DNA from: Anisus vortex
Taxonomy: Eukaryota; Mollusca; Gastropoda; Planorbidae
DNA length: 64,000 nucleotides
Direction: 5' to 3'
Assembly (NCBI GenBank): GCA_949126835.1
Contig: OX421497.1
Coordinates: 25,585,612 to 25,649,611, forward strand
Positions 55,740-64,000 of the stretch are shown one piece after another. The first letter of the stretch is position 1. Each line of letters starts with the position of its first letter. The notes below the pieces were generated by a model, which saw only the letters and a list, made by a program, of their open reading frames with translations, was not told the origin of the DNA and did no database searches. The position numbers were made by a program, and so were the translations under genes.

Positions 55740-58700
55740 ATGGCCGATATAGTAAATATAAAGAAAATTGCTAGGGAGGAAGCTGAAGTTGCAGGCCTTA
55801 CTGGAACTGCAATTCTAGAATATATAAAACAACAGGTGGCAGAGTACAGGGAGGCAGAGTTATTAAAAATAGAGAAAGAAAACAGAAAAAGGGAATTGGA
55901 GTTAGAAGCAGAAAAACATGTTAAGCTAGCGCAAATTGAGGCAGATAAGGCAGTTCAACTTAGGCAAACAGAACTAGCAGGCACTGGAATGTCCAATTCT
56001 TTATCTCCTTCTTCCCTTTCATCAAATGATTCACCATCTGACAATAACCGTAGTACATACTACTTTACCACTGACCCTTTTGATCCTAGAGTAGAATCAA
56101 TTGACGTCTTTCTTAGCCGCTTCGAAGACCTTGCAGAAACCCATAACGCCCCTAAGGAGTCATGGTTAAGGCACTTAGTGCAATCATTAAGAGGACAGAC
56201 CTATGACGTTTACGACAAATTGCCGTCGACGGAAGGTGACACATATGACGCCTTGAAAAATGCACTGTTGACTAAGTATGAATTGACAGCAAAATCATAT
56301 AATAGAAAGTTTAGAGAGTCTAGAATAGGAGAAAATGAGTCATATGCTCAATACTCAGACAGGCTCATGTCTTACTTAATAAAGTGGGCCAGTCTTGCGA
56401 AATGTGAAAAAACATTTCAAGGTCTTGCTGAACTTATGTTAGCTGAACAATTGAGACAAAATATGTCTCTCAAAATGAAAATATTTCTGGATGAGAACAT
56501 AGTTGACTCTATTGGCAAATTAGTAGAACTCGCAGACAGGTATGCCTCAGCTCACAGAGAAGAAAACACAACTGCACCAGCATTTAACCGTCCCCGCGGG
56601 GAGCGGCAGCATTCAGATCGCCCATTCGCTCAAATGGATAAAAATAACCACTCCCGACGCCAGCAACCCCATAACAAAGCCCATCAGCATCCCACACCCT
56701 ATGCCCAGAGAAATGGGGGACCGTCTCACCCCCACGGGCATTGGGGAGGCCCACCCCAGAACCCCACGTCTTATATTCCCAATGATAGGAGACGAGACGG
56801 CCCTGTGCCCGATCACTCCTTTGCCTCTATTATGGTGGACTCCAATCTTGCGGATTCGGACCCCATAAAGTCAGACACCGAAGAGTGTAGAGGACCTAAC
56901 CCCAGGCACCACAATGGCCCAAATGAAACTGATATTATTACAGTTAACGGAAAGCCAGCCTCGTGCCTATATGACACAGGATGTGGCTATGACGCAATTG
57001 TTACTGAGGCCAGGATTCACCCCTGTGACCTCACTGGGGAATATATTGACATTCGGGGCCCCTCTCTCTCCGCCCTCACCCAAAGACTTCCGGTGGCGCG
57101 GATACAAATTGAATCTCCTTATGTACGCGGGTGCATAACTGCTGCTGTTATGAAAGACCTAGCTTTTGATGTAATCTTAGGATGCAAGTATGTATTTTTA
57201 GGAACGCCACATGCCCCTATGATTATTGCCCCCGTGATCACGCGAGCGCAAACCGAGACGGAAGTCTCAGTGGGAGAATCCACTCCATCAAATCATGAAT
57301 TTATTAGAGCCCAGAGGGAAGACCCCTCTTTGAAGTCCATGCTGGAAAAGGCCGAAAACAATGTGCACACACCGGGAAAACCGCGCTATTTTTTTAAATC
57401 CCGAGTCTTATACAGACAGGACCCCAAAAATGAAAATGGAAAAACCCAGGTAATTGTTCCCACCCCTTTTCGCAAGCAAGTCATGGTGACCGCCCATGAC
57501 GCGTCAACGGGAGCCCATCAGGGACATTCATCCACTGCACATAAGGTCAAATTCTACTACTTTTGGCCGGGCATAGATGGCGACATAAAGCGCTTTGTGT
57601 CGTCATGTCACCAATGCCAAGTCACCGCTCGGAAGCACCACATCCCACCAGTACCGTTAGGTCAGACCCCCGTGGTGGACACCCCATTTCAGAGGGTGTC
57701 AGTGGATATTTTAGGGCCCCTCCTTCGGACGCGGAGGAGGAACGCATATATATTGTGTGTGGTGTGCCAAGCGACCAAATGGCCAGAGGCAGTAGCGTTG
57801 CCCAGTATAGATACTAAACACGTGGCGGAGGCCCTGTTTACTATCGTTACCAGAATAGGGTTCCCTGAAGTTATCCTCTCGGATAATGGTGCTCAGTTCA
57901 CTGGTAAACTCATGAAAGAGGTGTTTGAACTTATAAACACTCGACACCTTCGTTCGTCCCCCTACCACCCACAAGCCAATGGTCTAGTTGAAAGATTTAA
58001 TCAAACTCTGATAGACATGTTAAAGAAGATCGCCGAAAGCGAGCCCCAGGAATGGGACACCTACTTAGCAGCCGCCCTTTACGCTTACCGAACGACACCG
58101 CACACCAGCCTCGGTTATTCCCCCTACGAAGTGATTTATGGCACCCAACCACGGGGCCCTCTTGAAATTCTTCGCCAAACGTGGACGAAAGAAAATCCTC
58201 ATGATGAAGAAAAAACAGTGCATGCTTATGTGCAACATTTGAAGGACCGTCTCGATGCAGTCCGCAAAATAGCTCATGATAATTTGTTGAAAGCCCGCCA
58301 AAGACAGGCAAAGTATTATAACCGCCGGGTAAAAGAACGAACCCTCACCCCAGGGGATAAGGTCTTGTTGCTATTGCCCTCCTCGCAAAACCAACTGCAG
58401 ATAATGTGGAAGGGACCATATGTGGTTACCTCTCAAATCTCTCCCACCAACTATCAAGTTATGGTGGGTAACAAAGAGAAAGGATACCACATCAATCTGC
58501 TCAAGAAGTACTTAGAGCGACCCCCCACAGATACTCCACTGTTAGCTCTTGCCATTGCAGAAGAAACAATCCCAGATAACACTCTCCTTGCTTGCCCGTT
58601 ACAAGCAAAGGAAACCGTAGCGGACGTGTCAATCTGCCCCAAGCTTACCACTGGTCAAACTGACCAGGTACGCCGTTTAATGAACAAATTTGCCGATGTG

Positions 58701-60044
58701 CTGACCGATAAGCCAGGCCGCACAAACCTGGAAACCTTTTCTATGAAGTTATCAGACCCTACCCCAATCCGCGTTAAACCGTATCCCATTCCTCACGCTA
58801 AAGCTGAAATTGTGGCAGATGAAATCAAAACACTGTTGGAACATAAAATTATAGCACCCTCCACATCCCCGTACAATGCACCCATTGTCTTAGTAAAAAA
58901 GGCAGACGGAACTCACCGGATGTGTATTGACTTTCGGCGTCTGAACACGGTAGCCGAATTTCAAGCCGAGCCCATGCCTGACCCAAATGCTATTTTTGCT
59001 CATCTTGGAAAAGCTAGTTACTTTTCGAAATTTGATCTTAGCAAAGGGTACTACCAGATTGAAGTAGAAGAGAGTTGTCGCCCTTTTCTAGCCTTTAGCA
59101 CCCCTCAAGGGCACTTTGAATTCCAAACGGTGCCTTTTGGCCTAAACAATTCATCATGTGTGTTTACACGTATGATGAGAAAACTTTTGCAGCCCATACA
59201 AAGGCCAAGTCTGTCTAACTTTATAGACGACATTTTAATAGCCACTGAGACATTTGAAGAACACCTGGAAATCCTAGAATTGTTGCTAGGTAGGTTGAGA
59301 GAGACAGGTCTCACCGCCCGCCCTTCTAAATGCCTGATAGGATATAATAAGTTGAAATTTCTCGGCCACTTGGTAGAATGCCATCACTTGATGCCCGATG
59401 ATGACAAAATAGAAAAGTTGAGAGATGCCCCCAGACCCACCACCAAGTCAGGTGTTAGATCGTTCCTTGGACTCTGTGGATATTACCAGAAGTTCGTGCC
59501 GAACTACAATGCGATAGCCTCTCCTTTGTCCGATCTCACCAAAAAAGGACACCCCGATAAAATTGCATGGAACGATCAATGCGAAAGCGCGTTCATTAAA
59601 CTAAAATCGGCACTTACCAGCAAACCTGTACTTCGCCTTCCAGACTTAACACAAACTTTCGTTGTTAGGACTGACGCCAGTCTTTCCGGGTTAGGAGCAG
59701 TGCTAATGCAAGCTGACCCTGACAAGGACGGACAACTGTTTCCTGTAGCTTATGCAAGTAGAAAGTTGACAGAAGCAGAGAAGAACTACCCCACCATAGA
59801 ACTAGAGTGTCTTGCATTAGTATGGGGTATAGAAAAGTTTCAAGTATACTTATATGGACGGCAGTTTACACTGCAGACAGACCACCGTCCTTTGACATTC
59901 CTCTCATCCTCCAAGGAACTTAATAGACGATTGATGCGCCATTCCCTTACCCTATCTCAATACTCCTTTAATATTGAGTATATCTTAGGCCAGCACAACT
60001 GCATTTCTGATTTCCTTAGTAGGCACCCAAAGCAGGACGCATAA
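55740..60044 (+). CDS. Gag-pol polyprotein (1434 aa): Gag-PR-IN-RT-RNase H
   Basis: A single uninterrupted ORF starting ACAAAATGGCC. Residues about 10-80 form a charged coiled coil. Residues about 110-280 form a Ty3-type Gag/capsid region. Residues about 275-365 are His/Arg/Pro-rich with no CCHC knuckle. The aspartic protease D-T-G is at 412-414. Integrase has the HHCC zinc site H586, H593, C623, C626, catalytic D656, D715, E751 (D-x35-E) and a WKGPY module with GPY at 892-894. Reverse transcriptase follows, with catalytic D1099 (FDLSKGYYQI) and the FIDD box D1163-D1164. RNase H has D1312, E1356 and D1381. The protein would assemble particles, copy the element RNA and integrate the cDNA. All catalytic residues I can check are present. 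Gag and Pol share one frame with no frameshift or stop between them, so processing or internal regulation must set their ratio. Confidence 0.95.
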   Translation: MADIVNIKKIAREEAEVAGLTGTAILEYIKQQVAEYREAELLKIEKENRKRELELEAEKHVKLAQIEADKAVQLRQTELAGTGMSNSLSPSSLSSNDSPSDNNRSTYYFTTDPFDPRVESIDVFLSRFEDLAETHNAPKESWLRHLVQSLRGQTYDVYDKLPSTEGDTYDALKNALLTKYELTAKSYNRKFRESRIGENESYAQYSDRLMSYLIKWASLAKCEKTFQGLAELMLAEQLRQNMSLKMKIFLDENIVDSIGKLVELADRYASAHREENTTAPAFNRPRGERQHSDRPFAQMDKNNHSRRQQPHNKAHQHPTPYAQRNGGPSHPHGHWGGPPQNPTSYIPNDRRRDGPVPDHSFASIMVDSNLADSDPIKSDTEECRGPNPRHHNGPNETDIITVNGKPASCLYDTGCGYDAIVTEARIHPCDLTGEYIDIRGPSLSALTQRLPVARIQIESPYVRGCITAAVMKDLAFDVILGCKYVFLGTPHAPMIIAPVITRAQTETEVSVGESTPSNHEFIRAQREDPSLKSMLEKAENNVHTPGKPRYFFKSRVLYRQDPKNENGKTQVIVPTPFRKQVMVTAHDASTGAHQGHSSTAHKVKFYYFWPGIDGDIKRFVSSCHQCQVTARKHHIPPVPLGQTPVVDTPFQRVSVDILGPLLRTRRRNAYILCVVCQATKWPEAVALPSIDTKHVAEALFTIVTRIGFPEVILSDNGAQFTGKLMKEVFELINTRHLRSSPYHPQANGLVERFNQTLIDMLKKIAESEPQEWDTYLAAALYAYRTTPHTSLGYSPYEVIYGTQPRGPLEILRQTWTKENPHDEEKTVHAYVQHLKDRLDAVRKIAHDNLLKARQRQAKYYNRRVKERTLTPGDKVLLLLPSSQNQLQIMWKGPYVVTSQISPTNYQVMVGNKEKGYHINLLKKYLERPPTDTPLLALAIAEETIPDNTLLACPLQAKETVADVSICPKLTTGQTDQVRRLMNKFADVLTDKPGRTNLETFSMKLSDPTPIRVKPYPIPHAKAEIVADEIKTLLEHKIIAPSTSPYNAPIVLVKKADGTHRMCIDFRRLNTVAEFQAEPMPDPNAIFAHLGKASYFSKFDLSKGYYQIEVEESCRPFLAFSTPQGHFEFQTVPFGLNNSSCVFTRMMRKLLQPIQRPSLSNFIDDILIATETFEEHLEILELLLGRLRETGLTARPSKCLIGYNKLKFLGHLVECHHLMPDDDKIEKLRDAPRPTTKSGVRSFLGLCGYYQKFVPNYNAIASPLSDLTKKGHPDKIAWNDQCESAFIKLKSALTSKPVLRLPDLTQTFVVRTDASLSGLGAVLMQADPDKDGQLFPVAYASRKLTEAEKNYPTIELECLALVWGIEKFQVYLYGRQFTLQTDHRPLTFLSSSKELNRRLMRHSLTLSQYSFNIEYILGQHNCISDFLSRHPKQDA

Positions 60045-60227
60045 TAGAGTCCTTCATGATTCTTTGCTTGTTTGTAAATAATTCAATATTTCAGTTTCTT
60101 TTATCATTCAATCTTGCATGTTAATCTTGGATTTGGGAAATGAGAATGTAACGATACAAACGCGCAATATCTTGACACTAGTGGAATCTTGCCCTTAAGG
60201 CAATATTCCTCGGTCTGGGTGGGTATA
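60045..60227 (+). other. Retrotransposon 3' untranslated region with polypurine-like tract
   Basis: 183 bp lie between the stop and the 3' LTR. The last bases, CTGGGTGGGTATA (about 60215-60227), are purine-rich and directly abut the LTR, as expected for the plus-strand primer, though the tract is short and interrupted by T. Confidence 0.6.
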
Positions 60228-61397
60228 TGTAACAATGTAGCTCGGCTCGGCCGTTTTAACCTTAAAAATACTCGGCAACGCTATAACAAAGACCCGGCCA
60301 GTTGGATCGTTCCGGCCATTTTAATCGCTAATTAGGAAAAAAGAAACTATACAGCGCCGCTCTAACAAAAGGAGAGATAGTATTTCCCAGCCAAGCGTAG
60401 GAAGGTTGACATGGCCGTGTGGTGTCATGGAGAATGGATGTGAGACGGCACTGCCTTTAGCACGTAGTCTAGGGTTGAATGATATGAATGGAAGGAAGAT
60501 AGGTTAGAGTTAATCACTTGTTGTCGCTAGAATAGGGATTTCGCATGTAAATCAATGTCGTGTCTTCTTTGTATTCTCGCTTGCCTCAGCCCCCCCCCCC
60601 CCATTTCTCCGCCTCTGGCCCACAACAATGCCATGGCTTTAATTTACTTTAAAAATACATTAACAAGCCCCATTGGGAATTCCCGATAATTATTGCTTGT
60701 AAAATGGAGGCTAATAGTGATACTACACGTCTCAGCCGTAAATTGTTCCCCTACCCCTTCGGTAAATACCCACGCCCTTTCCTTAGAAAGAGATTTATCT
60801 TCTAGACACATGTTTAATTTAGTTCTATTAATTCACTGCCCGTGTGTATTTAAAGACCCCATCTTCCCAGATTTAGTTAGTTGAGCTTGTTCTGTGGAAC
60901 AGAAACGTGGTTTACTCCGTGATACAGAAGTCACGTATTATTACTAATATCGTTCACTGTGCAGTGAAAGTTTTCATAGTATATTCACCAATGGTTAACA
61001 TTGTGTATGACATTATCGCCTTATAGAATTGTTTACATTATTATTGAATTCTTCCAGTTCATCCAGATATATATACATACATTTTCTAGTATTAAAGACT
61101 TGTGTTATACGTAAAACTATTTCTTCAAACTTGTGTGTTGATATACATAAATATCTATTGTTGTGTATTCGCGGTGTGCTGTAAGCCAATTAGTCTAGCA
61201 GCTTGATTGTGACACTGGTATTTTCCCCCCACGCCAAGCGCTAGATTCCAAAGGCAGAGTGGACAAAAATAAATTTGTAAGACTGATGAAGGGTCTGTAC
61301 GTCTATCGTACCCCTTGACAACCAGCCACGGGTGTGACTCCATGACTCACACTTACATGTGACGACAGATGTTTGCAAATAACACTGTATTGCCACA
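60228..61397 (+). repeat. 3' LTR (1170 bp)
   Basis: By eye identical to the 5' LTR except for one extra C in the homopolymer near 60590-60602. The AATAAA equivalent is at 61268-61273. It is followed by the target copy CCATA. Confidence 0.95.
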
Positions 61398-61402
61398 CCA
61401 TA

Positions 61403-61610
61403 TGCGAAAACAAACGCATAAAAGTACTACTTTTTCTTCCCGAGTGGCATGGGTTGCCTGAACAAACCAGGAAAACCAGTAATTTAACATCATTCAAAAC
61501 ATTAATACAAATGCAAGACTAGAATCGGACCACGGATGAGCGTAGGACGCAATAATCTTCTTTATAGAAGGCGCGTCTGTAATGTATAAGATAAGATTTG
61601 TTAATGACGT
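61403..61610 (+). pseudogene. LINE ORF2 C-terminal remnant, split by the LTR element
   Basis: One frame reads PEWHGLPEQTRKTSNLTSFK then TLIQMQD and stop, resembling the W(N)xLPxxTRxAxxLxxFKxxI tail of LINE ORF2 proteins. A conserved 3' segment (61529-61600) follows and recurs at 3552-3625. The LTR element's target site lies at its left edge, so it seems to have landed in or beside this LINE. Confidence 0.5.
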
Positions 61611-61765
61611 TTGATAAGTTAAATATTTCATATCCCTACTTCCCGAGCGAGGCAGTATTAAATAGAATCTATTTATATTCAAGTTAAGATTCAATGAAGG
61701 CTATCCTCCTACCCCCACAGACACACAAACTAACAATAAACGTGTTTGTTGCGTCCACACACAAA

Positions 61766-62491
61766 GACGTGCGCAAATACACATAAACATAAACTATTTA
61801 TTATTCGTATCGATCATTAGCTCACAGAAATAACTGGTGTAGTCCGATAGTGGACTTGATTTGAAAGCCCATCGTCCAGCTTGTATTAATTTTAATACCA
61901 AACACCAATTAATCAAGTTTTCTCTTCTCAGGAACATACTTAATGCCACATACTTAATACCGCCCCCTTTCTACCCCCTTACCGCCCCCTTTCTATACCC
62001 TTACCGCCCCCTTACTACCCCCATTCTACTCCCTTACCGCCCCCTTTCTACCCCCTTACTACCCCCTTACCGCCCCCTTTCTACCCCCATTCTACTCCCT
62101 TACCGCCCCCTTTCTACCCCTTTACCGCCCCCTTTCTACCCCCTTACCGCCCCCTTCCTACCCCCTTACCGCCCCCTTACTGCCCCCTTACTACCCCCTT
62201 ACCGCCCCCTTTCTACCATCTTACCGCCCCCTTTCTACTTCCTTACTAGCCCCTTACCGCCGCCTTTCTACCATCTTACCGCCCCCTAACCGCCCCCTTA
62301 CTACCCCCTTACTGCCCCCTTACTACCCCCTTTCTACCCCCTTACCGCCCCCTTACTACCCCCTTACCGCCCCCTTACTACCCCCTTACCGCCCCTTTCT
62401 ACCCCCTTACTGCCCCCTTACTACCCCCTTTCTACCCCCTTACCGCCCCCTTTCTACCCCCTTACCGCCCCCTTACCGCCCCTTTCTACCC
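61766..62491 (+). repeat. 726-bp duplicated block, copy 1 (unique 195 bp plus C-rich array)
   Basis: GACGTGCGCAAATACACATA starts both copies (61766 and 62492). About 195 bp of unique sequence is nearly identical between them, followed by the CCGCCCCC minisatellite, which differs in unit order. Confidence 0.9.
61965..62490 (+). repeat. C-rich minisatellite (TACCGCCCCCTTTCTACCCC), array 1
   Basis: Units of about 11-22 bp combine TTACCGCCCCC, TTTCTACCCCC and TTACTACCCCC. The minus strand has closely spaced G4-G5 runs, which gives strong G-quadruplex potential. Pro/Tyr/Leu-rich frames through it are spurious. Confidence 0.95.
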
Positions 62492-63160
62492 GACGTGCGC
62501 AAATACACATAAACATAAACTATTTATTATTCGTATCGATCATTAGCTCACAGAAATAACTGGTGTAGTCCGATAGTGGACTTGATTTGAAAGCCCATCG
62601 TCCAGCTTGTATTAATTTTAATACCAAACACCAATTAATCAAGTTTTCTCTTCTCAGGAACATACTTAATGCCACATACTTAATACCGCCGACTTTCTAC
62701 CCCCTTACCGCCCCCTTTCTACCCCCTTACCGCCCCCTTTCTACCCCCTTACCGCCCCCTTACTACCCCCATTCTACTCCCTTACCGCCCCCTTTCTACC
62801 CCCTTACCGCCCCCTTTCTACCCCCTTACCGCCCCCTTTCTACCCCCATTCTACTCCCTTACCGCCCCCTTTCTACCCCCTTACCGCCCCCTTTCTACCC
62901 CCTTACTACCCCCTTACCGCCCCCTTTCTACCATCTTACCGCCCCCTTTCTACCCCCTTACCGCCCCCTTTCTACCATCTTACCGCCCCCTTACCGCCCT
63001 TTCTACCCCCTTACCGCCCCCTTACCGCCCCTTACTACCTCCTTACCGCCCCTTTCTACCCCTTACCGCACCCTTACCGCCCCTTACTACCCCCTTACCG
63101 CCCCCTTACTGCCCCCTTACTACCCCCTTACTACCCCCCTTACCGCCCCCCTTTGCCCTT
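62492..63160 (+). repeat. Duplicated block copy 2 with C-rich minisatellite array 2
   Basis: It repeats the unique 195 bp (62492-62690), then a C-rich array that ends near 63155 with degenerate units. One substitution (CCGCCGAC for CCGCCCCC) marks the start of its array. Confidence 0.9.
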
Positions 63161-63600
63161 ACAACAACAGTTTTACTTTTAAAATTTACAACACAATAAT
63201 CAAAATAGAGTTTCCCCCGCCCGATTCCCTCGCAAATAAAAGAACGTTGTATTAAAGAACATCACACCTACAAACCCAAACAGAAACCAAACAGCGATCC
63301 TAAAAGTAAGAAGGTGTGTCCCACTCCCCCCACCCCTTCCCCAATTTCTGCGCCATTTTTTCAGGTACCATAACATTATTGACTTGAGTAGCCTACCCCG
63401 CCCCTCTCGTTTCCAATATCTCTTCCAACCTTGTATTTTTTTTTTCTAATATTCTTTAACACAGTTTTAAACATATTGGTTCCCCTTCCTTCCATTCCCC
63501 TTTTCATTTCCTAAACGTGTGTTGTGTTTATGTTTAACAGCACAATAGCACAGAGCACAAACTGTGCACTTAGACCTAGATTCTATATAAATAAATATCC
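63161..63600. other. Intergenic pyrimidine-rich DNA
   Basis: C- and T-rich stretches (63320-63350, 63480-63515). No gene seen. Confidence 0.5.
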
Positions 63601-63604
63601 TGGA

Positions 63605-63800
63605 GAAAAGGCTGTCGGATACGCTAACCACTAAGCTAGAGAAGTCACATTGTCAGTATGATGTCAGTATGATGTCAGTAGCGAGATCGCAAAGTAAAAT
63701 TTAAAAAAAAGACAAGAAGGTCACGTGACTTCAAATTAACCATTGGGAGTCGTACACCTAAACACACGGACTACTTTATTTATAGTCAACCAATAAGCTT
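63605..63800 (-). mobile_element. tRNA-related repeat, minus strand (copy 4, truncated)
   Basis: The minus strand shows TCTAGCTTAGTGGTTAGCG (about 63622-63640), an A-box-like head without a clear B box. In window order it is followed by a TCAGTATGATG triplication (about 63653-63681), GGTCACGTGACTTC (63719-63732) and CATTGGGAG, as in the other copies. Confidence 0.5.
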
Positions 63801-64000
63801 AGAACAGACCGTGCCAGTCAGGCAGAATTTAAGTCTGCCTCATATTAACAATAACATCATTTAAAAAGAGAAAGTTGGAAAAGGCATGAATTGAATCCCC
63901 GATTCATTATGTCTTACAATGACAGATAAAACGAAACGTTGGATTGACTCTCAAGACTCAAGAGTAATCTTTATGTGTTATGTAAAAATTAGTTATAAAG
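63801..64000. other. Unassigned end of window
   Basis: GAATTGAATCCCCGATTC near 63888 could be a minus-strand B box of another truncated SINE. Nothing else is visible. Confidence 0.35.

Larger units (their letters stand above)
54041..61397 (+). mobile_element. Complete Ty3/Gypsy LTR retrotransposon of Gmr1-like type, 7357 bp
   Basis: The 5' LTR (54041-55209), one long gag-pol ORF (55740-60044) and 3' LTR (60228-61397) are flanked by the 5-bp target duplication CCATA (54036-54040 and 61398-61402). The LTRs begin TGTAAC and end CCACA. By eye they differ only by one base in a C homopolymer (12 versus 13 C). Undamaged ORF, matching LTRs and intact target copies indicate a recent insertion that may still be active. 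Integrase lies upstream of reverse transcriptase, which is diagnostic of the Gmr1-like group and not of ordinary Ty3/Gypsy elements. There is no env-like ORF. Confidence 0.95.

Noticed and set aside
58065..58311. Minus-strand frames inside gag-pol
   Set aside because: They are shadows of the 1434-codon ORF, with no independent signal.
61861..63255. Two proline/tyrosine-rich frames (142 and 222 codons) in the C-rich arrays
   Set aside because: Both are produced by the CCGCCCCC minisatellite after a short duplicated leader. Length follows array length, with no codon constraint.

Overview
This window reads as repeat-rich eukaryotic, metazoan DNA. The signs are GT-AG introns, tRNA-derived SINE heads with Pol III B boxes, LINE, hAT and Ty3/Gypsy debris, long micro- and minisatellites, and very few long reading frames. 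Scattered TAGGCCTA-type palindromes and SINE tails of the form GCGCTATATAAATTACC suggest a gastropod mollusc, but that assignment is inference from memory and not proven here.

Layout. 1-940: the 3' part of a decayed hAT (ZBED/SCAND-like) transposon. 983-2384: a 294-bp direct duplication and a 28-bp minisatellite. 3764-4203: a clean hAT-type MITE with an 8-bp target-site duplication. 4825-6165: a TG-rich array, then a purine tract. 6371-7500: a hAT terminus, SINEs and a CATCCA minisatellite that a SINE has entered. 10353-10562: a second MITE with an 8-bp target duplication. 11680-12045: a decayed LINE reverse-transcriptase piece. 12524-about 15890: the only convincing host gene, three coding exons joined in phase. 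It encodes a 255-residue protein with a disordered N-terminus and a C-terminal RING-like finger in which the usual His ligand is Cys.

16435-41696 (about 25.3 kb, 39% of the window) is one enormous tandem array of 37-41 bp purine-rich monomers. Several monomer types are arranged in higher-order blocks. Reading rare variants as markers shows three successive, overlapping tandem duplications with exact offsets of 4477, 3350 and 2262 bp.

41697-54035 is intergenic and holds LINE, SINE and small tandem-repeat remnants plus one possible terminal exon. 54041-61397 is an apparently intact LTR retrotransposon: near-identical 1169/1170-bp LTRs, a 5-bp target duplication (CCATA), and a single 1434-codon gag-pol ORF. 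Its domain order is Gag-protease-integrase-RT-RNase H, with integrase before RT, as in the Gmr1-type branch of Ty3/Gypsy. 61403-63160 holds a LINE tail and two copies of a C-rich minisatellite with strong G-quadruplex potential on the minus strand. The rest is SINE debris.

Functionally, the window has one probable E3-ligase-like gene beside a giant satellite and one young, possibly active retrotransposon. Everything else visible is transposon remnant or simple repeat. All homology statements come from motif reading; no database search was possible.
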